The translations under genes were made by a program, and so were the position numbers. Positions 18,439-27,482 of a DNA stretch of 64,000 nt are shown here, in pieces. The stretch comes from Nocardia africana NBRC 100379 (GTDB lineage: Bacteria > Actinomycetota > Actinomycetes > Mycobacteriales > Mycobacteriaceae). The stretch spans positions 186,001 to 250,000 of the forward strand of contig NZ_BDAV01000005.1 in NCBI RefSeq assembly GCF_001612635.1, written 5' to 3'. Numbering within the stretch: the stretch's first letter is position 1; each line of letters opens with the position of its first letter. The notes under the pieces are model-generated. The model searched no databases. It saw only the letters and a list, made by a program, of their open reading frames with translations, and was not told the DNA's origin.

Positions 18439-18756
18439 GTGATTGCCAGAACCGAACATCGCACCAAGCGCACGGCGGCGCGAATCGCCGTCGCCGGGGC
18501 CATCGTCGCGGCGCCGCTTGCCGCACTGGCCATTCCGGCCCAGGCCGACGTCGTGAGCGCCCCGGCGGCCACCGAGATCGCGCACCCGGGTCACGGGCAC
18601 GGCCCGTGGGACGACCGCGACCGTGGCGACTGGGACCACCGCGGCGACTGGGACCGCCACCACCGCGGCGACGACTGCAACCCGTGGGACCGGCACGGCA
18701 ACGGCTGGAACGGTTTCCGCCACGTCGTTCCCCCGGGCTGGTTCGGCAGCAGCTGA
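18439..18756 (+). CDS. Small secreted Asp/His-rich protein
   Basis: 105 aa from GTG 18439, which has GGAAGGA at 6 nt. Signal peptide IAVAGAIVAAPLAALAIPAQA; the mature part is very rich in Asp, His, Arg and Trp in short repeats (DRDRGDWDHRGDWDRHHRGD), suggesting metal or surface binding. It ends VPPGWFGSS, matching the upstream gene. Unknown function. Confidence 0.72.
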   Translation: MIARTEHRTKRTAARIAVAGAIVAAPLAALAIPAQADVVSAPAATEIAHPGHGHGPWDDRDRGDWDHRGDWDRHHRGDDCNPWDRHGNGWNGFRHVVPPGWFGSS

Positions 18757-18770
18757 TCCGATGTGTTCGC

Positions 18771-18797
18771 GGCCCGGCGCCTCCACGGCGCCGGGCC
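18771..18797. terminator. Terminator hairpin
   Basis: Perfect 11-bp stem GGCCCGGCGCC / GGCGCCGGGCC with a 5-nt loop between convergent reading frames. Confidence 0.75.
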
Positions 18798-18805
18798 GCT
18801 TGTCG

Positions 18806-19496
18806 TTACCGGCCGGCCGCGGCTATCGTCGCCGCGACGCCGTCGAGGACCAGGTCGAGACCGAAAGCGAAGTCCGAGTCGGGATCGGCCTCGGCGGGTT
18901 GGACGGCGTCGAACAGTCCCGAATCCAGCAGCGCGGCCATATCCGGCAGCCGTTCTCGATCCACCAGGGCACGCAGGTTACGGCTGTAGTCGTGCAGGGC
19001 GCCCGCGGGGTCGAGATCGGTTGCCGACATGGCGTGTTCGAGCTGGCGGGCGGTGACGAACGCCTCGCGCACCTAGCCGCTGACAACCATGATCGCCCCG
19101 ACCTTCGCCGGCCAGTCCAGTGCGGTGTCACGCAGTGCGCGCAGCCCGGCGTCCATCCAGGCCACGGTATTGGGCCCGTTCGGCGGTCCGGTGATCGGCA
19201 ACTGGGTGAGCCAGGGACGGGCGCGGTGCCTCTCGAGTTGTGCCAGTGCCCAGGCGCGCAGCATCGAACGCCATGAGCCGCTGGGCAATTCGGGCGGTGC
19301 GCCCATTCCGGCATCCGACATCAAGCCCAGTAGTTCGTTTTTCGATCCGATGTGACGGTAGATCGACATCGGCGTAACACTCAGAGCCGCAGCGATTTTC
19401 GGCAGCGTCGCGGCGGCGAGCCCCTCCCGGTCGGCCAGCTGAACCGCCGTCGTCACCACTGTTCATGACCACGGCCGCCGTCACGATCCTGCGCAC
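18806..19496 (-). pseudogene. TetR-family regulator, broken
   Basis: An HTH typical of TetR (ATLPKIAAALSVTPMSIYRHIGSK) and a TetR_C-type ligand domain continue to ~18806, but an in-frame TAG at 19073-19075 splits the gene after KVGAIMVVSG. The N-terminus is also disrupted: RRIVTAAV (19496 onward) and TAVQLADREG lie in different frames around a short duplication-like insert near 19450-19475. Two independent lesions make it a pseudogene. Confidence 0.75.
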
Positions 19497-19754
19497 CCGG
19501 TTCTGCCCGCGTGGGCGGGACGCTCGGCCGCGGTCCTGGCGGTGGTGAACGTGGCGTTCGCGCCGTCGATGTTCTTCGGGAACAACCCGGCGAACTTCTA
19601 CACGGCGAACGGAAGGGGCTCTACCGCAACGGTTTCCGGGTTCACGATCATCTGGGTGCTCGCGTCGGGGATAGCGTTGCTCACCTCCGCATCACCGAAA
19701 GCTGTTCTCGCCGGGAACAACTCACACACGGCGGCATCGCAGTTGATCGACTGA
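19464..19754 (+). pseudogene. C-terminal fragment of a membrane protein
   Basis: A plus-strand frame with no proper start encodes AGRSAAVLAVVNVAFAPSMF, FGNNPANFYTANG, then FTIIWVLASGIALL, which reads like two membrane helices and a conserved loop of an integral membrane protein. Its N-terminal part is absent where the TetR remnant begins, so both were probably cut at one rearrangement junction. Family not recognised with certainty. Confidence 0.45.
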
Positions 19755-19807
19755 CGCCGCCGGGGCGCTCGACTCCCGCCCCGGAATAAGCTGCGGTCGA
19801 GACCTTT

Positions 19808-20710
19808 TCACTGCCGAAGGTAATCTGCCGCCGCCATGCCGATCGTCTGCGCGACGAGCGCGAGGGCCGGAACGTCCAACTTCCACTGCTGCCAGTAGAG
19901 CGGCACATCGACCCACTGCTGCGGTGCGACATTCCGCAACGCGCCCGAACGCAGCAGGGGGTCGGCGTGCGTTTCGGGGACCAATCCCCACCCGAGCCCC
20001 GCGACGATGGTGTCGCGGAAGCCTTCCGACGTGGGTACGTAATGGCGGAGCCGGCTCGCGCCCGCCCTGCCGGAGGTGACGGTGCGGACGTAGCGATCCT
20101 GCAGCTCGTCCCGGCGATCGAAAACGATCACCGGCGCGTCGGGAAGCCGCTGCTCCAGAGGTCCGCCCGCGAAATGGCGCTCGACGAATTCCGGGCTCGC
20201 CACCGGCAGATACCGCGCCAGACCCAGCAGCCGTGCGGTACATCCGGTCACCGGCTCGGCCAGCGAGGTCACCGCCGCCATCACCGTGCCCTCCCGCAGC
20301 AGCGCGGCGGTGTGGGATTCGTCCTCGCGATGCAGATCGAAGCAGACCGGCGGATCCTGCGGCACCTGCGACAGGGCGGGCAGGAACCACGTCGCCAGTG
20401 AATCGGCATTGACCGCGATGGACAGCGTCGTGGACTCGGCATTACCGGCGATTCCCAGCTCTCGTTGCGCGGCCTCCTGCAATGCGGCCAGTTGCCGCGC
20501 GAACCGCACGACCGCCTGGCCGGACTCGGTGGGCCGAACCGGTTTCGTGCGCAACAGCAGCACGCGCCCGGTGCGCTGTTCGAGCGCCTTGATCCGCTGA
20601 CTCACCGCCGAGGGCGTCAGATGCATCGCGGCCGCGGCGGCGTCGAATGTGCCTTCGTCCACGACGGCGAGCAGCGTGCGGACTTGATCAACCGGCAGCT
20701 CGGACACCAC
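19808..20710 (-). CDS. lysG: ArgP/LysG-type LysR regulator
   Basis: 300-aa LysR protein. The N-terminal HTH is GTFDAAAAAMHLTPSAVSQRIKALEQ in two contiguous segments; the effector domain has SIAVNADSLATWFLPAL, the signature of the ArgP/LysG group that senses basic amino acids. It starts at GTG 20710 (or the next GTG). Divergent from a LysE exporter with a 66-bp intergenic region containing the A/T-rich TAATGATAGTTAAGAA, where LysG would bind. Confidence 0.9.
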   Translation of the reverse strand: MVSELPVDQVRTLLAVVDEGTFDAAAAAMHLTPSAVSQRIKALEQRTGRVLLLRTKPVRPTESGQAVVRFARQLAALQEAAQRELGIAGNAESTTLSIAVNADSLATWFLPALSQVPQDPPVCFDLHREDESHTAALLREGTVMAAVTSLAEPVTGCTARLLGLARYLPVASPEFVERHFAGGPLEQRLPDAPVIVFDRRDELQDRYVRTVTSGRAGASRLRHYVPTSEGFRDTIVAGLGWGLVPETHADPLLRSGALRNVAPQQWVDVPLYWQQWKLDVPALALVAQTIGMAAADYLRQ

Positions 20711-20776
20711 GGTCGCTAATGATAGTTAAGAACCTTTAGCTGTACTGATTACGTCAAGACCCATACCGTCGGCTGC

Positions 20777-21400
20777 GTGAACAGCGGTATCTTCTCGGCG
20801 GCCCTCGCCGGATTCGGTGCCGGCTTATCCCTGATCGTCGCCATCGGCGCGCAGAACGCGTTCGTCCTGCGCCAGGGTGTGCGCGGACAAGCCGTGGCGG
20901 CCGTGGTCGCCATCTGCATCGCCTCCGACGCCATTCTGATCATGTGCGGTGTCGGCGGTCTGGGCGCGCTGGTCAGCGCCTATCCGGCAGCACTGACCGT
21001 CGCCGGACTCGCCGGCGGGTGCTTCCTGATCGCCTGCGGCGCCGTCGCGGCCCGTCGCGCGCTGCGTCCCGCCACCGCCGCCCTCGCGACCACCGGCGAT
21101 TCCACCGCGTCCATCCGCACCGCGATTCTGGTCTGCCTGGCGATGACCTGGCTCAACCCGCACGTCTACCTCGACACCGTCCTGCTGCTCGGCTCGGTCG
21201 CCGCCGGGCACGGATCGTTGCGCTGGGCCTTCGGAATCGGCGCGATGATCGCGAGCGGAGTGTGGTTCGCCGGGCTGGGATACGGGGCTCGGCTGCTCGC
21301 GCCGGTGCTGTCGCTGCCCGCGGCGTGGCGAGTGCTCGATGTCTTCGTAGCGGGGACGATGTTCGTGCTCGGGGTGGTGCTGTTGACGCAGATTGCTTGA
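20777..21400 (+). CDS. lysE: LysE/ArgO amino-acid exporter
   Basis: 207-aa inner-membrane protein with five to six hydrophobic helices. The N-terminal signature GAGLSLIVAIGAQNAFVLRQG and the TWLNPHVYLDTVLLLG motif are diagnostic of LysE. Exports lysine/arginine when intracellular levels rise, under LysG control. Start GTG 20777. Confidence 0.93.
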   Translation: MNSGIFSAALAGFGAGLSLIVAIGAQNAFVLRQGVRGQAVAAVVAICIASDAILIMCGVGGLGALVSAYPAALTVAGLAGGCFLIACGAVAARRALRPATAALATTGDSTASIRTAILVCLAMTWLNPHVYLDTVLLLGSVAAGHGSLRWAFGIGAMIASGVWFAGLGYGARLLAPVLSLPAAWRVLDVFVAGTMFVLGVVLLTQIA

Positions 21401-21540
21401 GTGTCGGCTTCGCGGCGCGGTGCACCGTGTGCCCCAGTGAAACTCACTGCAACACAGGACTTTTCGGTCACTTGTTCAGAACGGACTTCGAAATCCGCAC
21501 AGGCCGAAGGGTGCACACCTCCACCCCTTCTTGATAGAAT

Positions 21541-21556
21541 TCGAACATGCATTCGA
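21541..21556. promoter_or_regulatory. SOS (LexA) box over a start codon
   Basis: TCGAACATGCATTCGA fits the actinobacterial LexA box TCGAAC-N4-GTTCGA with one mismatch (ATTCGA) and overlaps the ATG at 21547. 13E12-type genes of mycobacteria have such a box in the same place. Confidence 0.65.
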
Positions 21557-23064
21557 ACGCGGAGGACGTCGCCGAGCAGGTCACGAGACCGCTGCTCGCT
21601 GCGATTTCCGAGCTGTTCGAACGTTCACTGATGCCGCTGTCGGATGAACAAATGATCCAGGCGATGCGGGATGTGGAGAGTTGCGCGCGCCGGTTGACAG
21701 CGATGCAGCATCGCCTGCTGATCGAAGCCGAGGAGCGATCCCTGCCGTCGCGGACCGGCGCGAAGACGGTGAAGCGGTTCCTGATGGAGACGCTGCGGAT
21801 ATCGAGCGCGGACGCGGGCAGCCGCGTGAACTCGGCCCGCTGGGTAGGAACCTTCCACGATCTCGACGGCCAACTGCGCGACCCGCAATTGCCCTGCACC
21901 GCAGCCGCTTTGAGCCACGGCGACATCTCCGCCGATCACGTGCGCGGGATCGCGCAGGTCATGAACCGCGTGCCCCGGGGCGTATCCGACTCGGATCGCG
22001 AAGCCGCGGAACAACTGCTGGCCGAATTCGCACGATCCGGCTCACCGGACGACATCGGCAAGGTCGGCGACCGCATCCTGGCCTACCTGGACCCCGACGG
22101 CCGCCTCACCACCGACCAGGACCGCGCCCGAATGCGAGGCATCGTCGTAGGCCGGCAACGCCCGGACGGCATGTCCCCCATACGCGGCGACATCGACCCC
22201 GTGCTGCGCGCCCTCTTGGACCCACTGCTGGCCAAGTACGCCCGCCCCGGCGTCTGCAACCCGGAGGACCCCAACAGCCCCGCCGTCGATATCGACACCG
22301 CCGACCCTGCCGCGCTGGCCGAGGCAGCGCGAGCCGACCACCGCAGCGCCGCCCAACGCAACCACGACGCACTCACCGCGGTCCTGCGCTCCGGCCTGGT
22401 CGCCGAAGACCTCGGCCGCCACCGCGGCATGCCGGTGACCACCGTACTGACGATGAAACTCGAAGACCTGGAAAAGGATTCGGGCACCGCGACCACCGCC
22501 ACCGGCGGCGTCGTCCCGATCCGCGAAGCACTGCGACTGGCCGAACGATCCCGCCCGTACCTGGCGATCTTCGACCACGCCGGACTCCCCCTGCATCTGG
22601 GCCGCATGAAACGACTCGCCTCCCCGACCCAACGCCTGGCGCTGATCGCCGCCCTGCGCGGCTGCTCCCGCCCCGGATGCGACGCCCCCGCCGGCCTCTG
22701 CGCCGCCCACCACATCCGCGACTACGCCAAGGGCGGCCCCACCGACATCACCAATCTCGTCCTGGCCTGCGACGCCTGCCACTCGTTGATCCACGACGGC
22801 CCCGGCGGCTGGAAAACCATTGCACAGGAAGAACTTTCCCCCTTCCCCGGCCGCACCGCATGGATCGCCCCAGAACACATCGACCCCAGTCGAACACCCC
22901 GCATCAACCACCGCCACCACCCCGACGAACTCCTGGCCGCGATACTCACGCGCATCCACCTGCGCGACGAACAGGAACGACAACAACGTCGCAAACGTGA
23001 ACGCGAACAACACCAGCGCTGGTTGCAATCGCGCTTCCGCCCGCCCGACACCAGCGCGGCTTGA
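21547..23064 (+). CDS. DUF222/HNH endonuclease-domain protein (13E12 family)
   Basis: 505 aa. Residues ~20-330 are the helical DUF222/13E12 region; residues ~372-423 form an HNH nuclease domain with zinc cysteines: CSRPGCD, AAHHIRDYAKGGPTDITNLVLAC, ACHSLIHDG. A basic, Gln/Arg-rich coiled tail follows. Such multi-copy genes abound in Mycobacteriales and may be selfish or linked to DNA damage. Start ATG 21547 lies inside a LexA-like box. No partner transposase or repeat boundary is visible. Confidence 0.9.
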   Translation: MHSNAEDVAEQVTRPLLAAISELFERSLMPLSDEQMIQAMRDVESCARRLTAMQHRLLIEAEERSLPSRTGAKTVKRFLMETLRISSADAGSRVNSARWVGTFHDLDGQLRDPQLPCTAAALSHGDISADHVRGIAQVMNRVPRGVSDSDREAAEQLLAEFARSGSPDDIGKVGDRILAYLDPDGRLTTDQDRARMRGIVVGRQRPDGMSPIRGDIDPVLRALLDPLLAKYARPGVCNPEDPNSPAVDIDTADPAALAEAARADHRSAAQRNHDALTAVLRSGLVAEDLGRHRGMPVTTVLTMKLEDLEKDSGTATTATGGVVPIREALRLAERSRPYLAIFDHAGLPLHLGRMKRLASPTQRLALIAALRGCSRPGCDAPAGLCAAHHIRDYAKGGPTDITNLVLACDACHSLIHDGPGGWKTIAQEELSPFPGRTAWIAPEHIDPSRTPRINHRHHPDELLAAILTRIHLRDEQERQQRRKREREQHQRWLQSRFRPPDTSAA

Positions 23065-23116
23065 CACCCGACCACCGGCCGGGCAATCCGCCGTGCATGA
23101 AACAAGGCGCCGACAC

Positions 23117-23425
23117 TCACAGCCGCCGGGATCGGTCCGGCCGCACCCGCCCGGCGGCCACGAGAGTCCTCATCGCCACGGCCTTCGCGGCGCACAAGGC
23201 AGGATCACATTCCAAGTGCAGCTGCATATCCTCGTGCGCCTCCACCACCGTCGGCACCGACGACCGGGCGCCATGCGTCAACGAGAACCAGAGGATGTCC
23301 GGGCGCACAACGGCTTTCACAGCCGGACACGTGCCTTGGCCGAATGTCCGATCACCCCCGACATCCGGCCAAGCACAGGAAACCCCGGCAACCGCCAACG
23401 CCGCCACACCGACAACCGTCATCAC
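23117..23425 (-). CDS. Possible small exported protein
   Basis: From GTG 23425 (AGGGG at 7 nt; ATG 23422 is the alternative), ~102 codons encode a hydrophobic leader TVVGVAALAVAGVSCAW followed by a Cys-containing domain (GTCPAVKAV, HLECDPALC) and a basic tail. It could be a lipoprotein or secreted protein, though GVSC is not a canonical lipobox. No relative recognised. A chance frame is possible. Confidence 0.4.
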   Translation of the reverse strand: MMTVVGVAALAVAGVSCAWPDVGGDRTFGQGTCPAVKAVVRPDILWFSLTHGARSSVPTVVEAHEDMQLHLECDPALCAAKAVAMRTLVAAGRVRPDRSRRL

Positions 23426-23779
23426 CAAGGATCCCCTGCGATGTCGAACCCAATTCCCCGCGTTTGTAAGGCAGACAACGCAGGTCGCATGTCGGGATAC
23501 AGGTGTCCCTAATTGATTTCTCTCCATGGCCGGCAGCCTCTCGCAGCTGGCGTTCCTGTTCGAGATCAAACCCGGCCGAAAGTACTGGAAGGTCTCGGCG
23601 TCGTTCCGCCCAGCTGCAGTCACCGCTCCAAGCACGGCAGAAAAGGTGTGCCGTGGACACCGATCCGGTCAGCCCGGGCACCGATCTCCCGAGTGTCGTC
23701 GAGAAGGGTTTCACCTACGTCGAAACGACTGATCGAATCAAGTCGCCACCTTACGTCGAACGAACACCGAAGAGCCTAC
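23426..23779. other. Gap at the left edge of the defence island
   Basis: No gene recognised. It separates the possible exported protein from the stop of the five-gene operon. No integrase, tRNA or obvious direct repeat marks an island boundary here. Confidence 0.5.
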
Positions 23780-24604
23780 TCAAATCCGCGAAAGCGCCTG
23801 GTAAGACCTTTCTTCCGCAACATCCCGTGATTGCCCACGGCTGACCAGGACGCCGACGACTGCCTCACGAGCCACTGTACGAAGCTCGGCGTCGAGAGCC
23901 GCGTCGTCGAGTGCCTCGTAGACCAGGAACGGGTCGAGTCGGAGTAGGCGCTTCAGAAAGTCGCGGAGAACCTCACGTTCGGGCATATCACGAATTTCGA
24001 TCTCTTTCCACACCCGAAGAATGGATTTGATCAGCTGTGGCCGCCCGCCCAACGTCGCTCGCCGCGCATAGATTTGGTCGAACTCGGATTCACCCAGCAC
24101 CGACAGGGCCGCATACGGGTCGGACTCTTCTGGCGAGTAGACGAAGTGCGCTCGCCACCACATCCGGCCGAATACATGCCGGGTGAGGTCGGCGCCCAGA
24201 AAACGATCGCGCAAGACACCGTCGCTGGACGGAGGGTATCGCCAGTACGCCACGTCCGGTAGCAGGATGACGGCCAGGAATGCCCAGACGTCGCCGGAGG
24301 CGGCTTCTGCCGGGGCGATATCCATCTGGCTGTGCAGTAACGTCGCCAATCTCAGGTCGAACACGGCTTTCTGATCGTTCGCCGGCGGCGCCGGAAAACC
24401 TGCTTCCTTGGCCAGATCGATGACCATGTCGCGGAGCGCCTGTAGCCGATCCGGTTGCACGCGAGCGCCGCCGGTAGCAACGTACACGGCGGTCTCGTCG
24501 CTCGTCGCCGATCGGGACTGCAGATCCAGAACCGACAGCTCCCGGTACTCCTTGGCCAACCTCGAGGCATGCGGGCGCAGCAGGCGTGGGTACAGGAAGG
24601 TCAT
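23780..24604 (-). CDS. DUF6339-like protein of the Z1/GHKL defence operon
   Basis: 274 aa, soluble, mostly helical by eye, with no catalytic motif I can name. Features are the N-terminal FLYPRLLRPHASRLAKEY, the central DIAPAEAASGDVWAFLAVILLPDVAYWRYP (split here across residues ~95-125) and a C-terminal acidic helix. I believe it belongs to DUF6339, a family seen beside Z1-domain genes in actinobacteria (recalled, not verified). Last gene of a five-gene operon, overlapping the previous gene by ATGA. Confidence 0.7.
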   Translation of the reverse strand: MTFLYPRLLRPHASRLAKEYRELSVLDLQSRSATSDETAVYVATGGARVQPDRLQALRDMVIDLAKEAGFPAPPANDQKAVFDLRLATLLHSQMDIAPAEAASGDVWAFLAVILLPDVAYWRYPPSSDGVLRDRFLGADLTRHVFGRMWWRAHFVYSPEESDPYAALSVLGESEFDQIYARRATLGGRPQLIKSILRVWKEIEIRDMPEREVLRDFLKRLLRLDPFLVYEALDDAALDAELRTVAREAVVGVLVSRGQSRDVAEERSYQALSRI

Positions 24605-25494
24605 GCCACACCTCCGAAGAGACGTACGGCGGCCTGCAATTCGGCTTCGAATCGACTTGGCGAGTTGTCGGCGAGCAAGCGGATGTCTTCGATCGAGCGG
24701 GACGGGAAGAGTCGCCCGATCAGCTCCTGCAGGGTGGCGCCGAGAGTGTCGTCCTCATAGTCGATTTCATCATCGAAGTCGCTGTCGCGAAGGGCGTGGT
24801 TAACCATCGAGCGGGCGACGTCGGCATACAGCGCCTCCATCACGAGTTGGTCCTGAACCCGTGGGCTCTTCACGCGCTGGACCGCCTCTGCCATCACGGT
24901 GTTCTTCTCGTTCACCAGGAGCAGGATCGTGCCCATGGTGGCGGCTTCCAGATTCGATCCGATCTCCAGATACCATGCCGCATTCTCGGGATAAGGGGTC
25001 GTAGCAAAGTCGACGATCGCGATCGGAAACTGCGTAGCATCACCTTGCAAACGTATTGCGTGACGGTCACTCCACAGCACCGATCCCGCGCGCCGAGGGG
25101 CAGTCAGGCGATCCTTGCCAATTCGCCTGTGCGTCAGCACCAACGCCGTGTCGAGTACCACGGTGCCGCCTAGATCGGCACCCCGAAGCACCGCGGACAG
25201 TTCGACCACCCCGGATTCCGGAACCGGCTGCCGCATCAGGCACCCTTTGAGTTTGGAGCCGTCCGCGCGCCAGGTGGCGGCCAGGGTTAGAGGCGTTCCG
25301 GGAGCCAACCCGGACTCCTCACGCGCGCGTGCGATATCGACGGTGACTTTTCGACGCAGCTCCAGGTCGGTCTGATAGTCCCAATGCGGGAACGCCTCGG
25401 GAAGTGGAAGCTCTTCTCCATCGATCGTCAGCATCCATCCGTCTGCACCGACGACATCAGGCTGCGGAATCTTGTAGGGCAGCGCGAGCGACAT
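24601..25494 (-). CDS. Unknown protein of the Z1/GHKL defence operon
   Basis: 297 aa, no recognised family. The N-terminal half looks beta-rich (WMLTIDGEELPLPEAFPHWD, LTLAATWRADGSKLKGCLMR); the C-terminal half is helical with an acidic patch DSDFDDEIDYEDD. It overlaps the GHKL gene (TGATG) and the DUF6339-like gene (ATGA), so it is made in step with both and is probably a structural or adaptor subunit. No nuclease motif visible. Confidence 0.75.
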   Translation of the reverse strand: MSLALPYKIPQPDVVGADGWMLTIDGEELPLPEAFPHWDYQTDLELRRKVTVDIARAREESGLAPGTPLTLAATWRADGSKLKGCLMRQPVPESGVVELSAVLRGADLGGTVVLDTALVLTHRRIGKDRLTAPRRAGSVLWSDRHAIRLQGDATQFPIAIVDFATTPYPENAAWYLEIGSNLEAATMGTILLLVNEKNTVMAEAVQRVKSPRVQDQLVMEALYADVARSMVNHALRDSDFDDEIDYEDDTLGATLQELIGRLFPSRSIEDIRLLADNSPSRFEAELQAAVRLFGGVA

Positions 25495-27482
25495 CAGGCG
25501 TCCACCGCCTCCACATACAGTCCGATATTCGTCATCGTGTCGGCAGCCGGCTTGACCACCGCCTGCCAGGTGTTCCCGCGGCCGCCGTAGACCAGTTGGG
25601 TTTCACCGCTATGAAGTACTCCCGCGGAATCACGCCACCCGATGAGAAGGGGCATATCGGCTCCGGCAGGTGGGTCCAGTTCGAGCCCGGAGTCATTACT
25701 GAGGGCCACCGCCAGGTCGGCGGTGACACGTTGTGGCCCGTTCACCGGTAGCCGGAACTCCTGAACCACCACGGCCGCACCCTCGAATTCCTCCAGGTAT
25801 GGATCACCGACGTATTCGATCTTGGGTCGGCGGCGTCGCACAGGTTTCTGCTCCAGGGACCCGCCTCCCAGCATTCGGTCGGCGCAGTTGTCGTCACTGC
25901 CATCGGGACGAACTCCATCGCCGGAGTCGACGTCGAGACGCTCGTCGACGATATCTGTGTTCATCGCGGGCGATCCCACCTTCTTACGACGCTTCACCGG
26001 ACGCCGAGGCTCCCGCGAGCGGGTATCGCCCGGCTTGCCGTAATCGGTCGCTGAGCCGACGCCCCAGGTTCCGCCGATCAAGGGCGAAAGTCGATCGGCC
26101 GCGGCCCCGAGTGACACCTGGGCGACCTCGAACTGAGCCGAGTTTCGAGTGCCGAGAACCTCTTCGATGGATTCCTTCAATCTGGTGAAAGTTGTTTTTA
26201 CATAGGAACTTTCAGGATGCTCGAGGGATTGGTAATTCCAGCTGTCGTGAGTCGGCGGCTCGGCGGCGGCGTAGGCGCTGTCCAATGCCACATCAGCTCT
26301 GAAGACCCCAGCATAGGCCGTGTATTCGGTCGTAGGCTTCGGACCTGACCAATACGTCACAACCAATTCGGCCGGGCGCATCAGACAGACGTGATGCAGA
26401 AGGCCGTCTTCGAATCCTGCGACGCTAGCCGCGTCGCTGGGCTCGAATTTTTGAAACATGAAGCGCTGCAATCCGAGGTCGCCGAGAAGCAACTTCTTGC
26501 GCCCCCACCGCAGCTGTTGGCGTGCTTCGGGATCGTTCATCTGTCGGTAAGCCACGACGAACGGCCGCAATGTCTTGAGCGACTCCGGGTCGGGCACCGG
26601 ATATTCGATGCCGTCACAGCTCACAGAAAAGCGCATCGGGCGCATGCCCGTGCTCCTCGGCAACATCTTCGGCCAGAGATGCCAAACGATCGTTTCAGCA
26701 AGATACCGTGCGGCATCGGCCGGCTCACGCTCATCGAGAATCGGATCGACGATCGCGATCGTCGTTCCGGTTTCCGAACTCTCGAAACCTCGGAGTCCGA
26801 GTCGATTGGCCATCACGTCCGCATCGACACCGACCACGGGTTCGACCACGTTGTCCGATATCGCGCCCCACCAGTGCCGACCGGTGTACCGCCGCGGACC
26901 CGACGATTCCTCGGCCTGATAGCTCTGCCACAGCGAAGCACCCATCAGCCTGGACTCGAGTCGCCCTCGATATCGGCACCGGGTATACACCAGGATCGTG
27001 CCGCATCGCGACAGCAGGTACAGGATGCCTTTCCCGAAACCGTATGTTCCACCGCCGAGCGCCTGGTCGCGCGGCTCACCGATATTGCGCAGGAAGGCGA
27101 CGAAATCCCTTGTTTCGTCGGAGACTTCGTCGGCGCGGGTAGGTCCCCCCAGACCACGGGTTCCTCTGTCGGAGATGGAGAGTATCCGGATCGCCGGCTT
27201 CTGCAACGAGTCGCGCAGTGGCAGGAAGGCTTTCATAGGCGCACGGCGTTGAAAATGCTCCCGCCACGCCGAGGCGTGGGCCGCACTCACCGTTTGCAGG
27301 TCGAGCCGGAAGTCGACCGAGGTTTCGTCGTCGCAGCGCGCGTCCCAACTGTTCTGCGCTGATTCTCGGACGAGCACAGTGAGGTGGTCCAGCTGAGGCT
27401 TACCCAGTTGGTTCCGAATGCCCTCGGCAGCGCTGGCGCCTTCTGCCGGGAACGGTTGCGACATCCATGCGGGCTCGTTCAC
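25494..27482 (-). CDS. GHKL (MORC/MutL-like) ATPase of defence operon
   Basis: 662 aa. The N-terminal Bergerat fold is complete: N-box E40-SAQ-N44-SW-D47, G1 D105-R-G-T-R-G110, G2 GGGTYGFGKG (143-151). A second domain to ~residue 400 fits the S5-like transducer of MORC/MutL proteins; 400-662 is unrecognised with a basic PVKRRKKVG stretch. ATP-driven dimer clamps of this kind were predicted in restriction-modification-like operons with Z1 ATPases by Iyer and colleagues (2008). GTG 27482 overlaps the nuclease stop (GTGA). Confidence 0.85.
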   Translation of the reverse strand: MNEPAWMSQPFPAEGASAAEGIRNQLGKPQLDHLTVLVRESAQNSWDARCDDETSVDFRLDLQTVSAAHASAWREHFQRRAPMKAFLPLRDSLQKPAIRILSISDRGTRGLGGPTRADEVSDETRDFVAFLRNIGEPRDQALGGGTYGFGKGILYLLSRCGTILVYTRCRYRGRLESRLMGASLWQSYQAEESSGPRRYTGRHWWGAISDNVVEPVVGVDADVMANRLGLRGFESSETGTTIAIVDPILDEREPADAARYLAETIVWHLWPKMLPRSTGMRPMRFSVSCDGIEYPVPDPESLKTLRPFVVAYRQMNDPEARQQLRWGRKKLLLGDLGLQRFMFQKFEPSDAASVAGFEDGLLHHVCLMRPAELVVTYWSGPKPTTEYTAYAGVFRADVALDSAYAAAEPPTHDSWNYQSLEHPESSYVKTTFTRLKESIEEVLGTRNSAQFEVAQVSLGAAADRLSPLIGGTWGVGSATDYGKPGDTRSREPRRPVKRRKKVGSPAMNTDIVDERLDVDSGDGVRPDGSDDNCADRMLGGGSLEQKPVRRRRPKIEYVGDPYLEEFEGAAVVVQEFRLPVNGPQRVTADLAVALSNDSGLELDPPAGADMPLLIGWRDSAGVLHSGETQLVYGGRGNTWQAVVKPAADTMTNIGLYVEAVDA

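Noticed and set aside
23426..23779. Attachment site or integrase marking the island edge
   Set aside because: No tRNA, recombinase gene or direct repeat could be seen on either flank of 23.8-33.6 kb.
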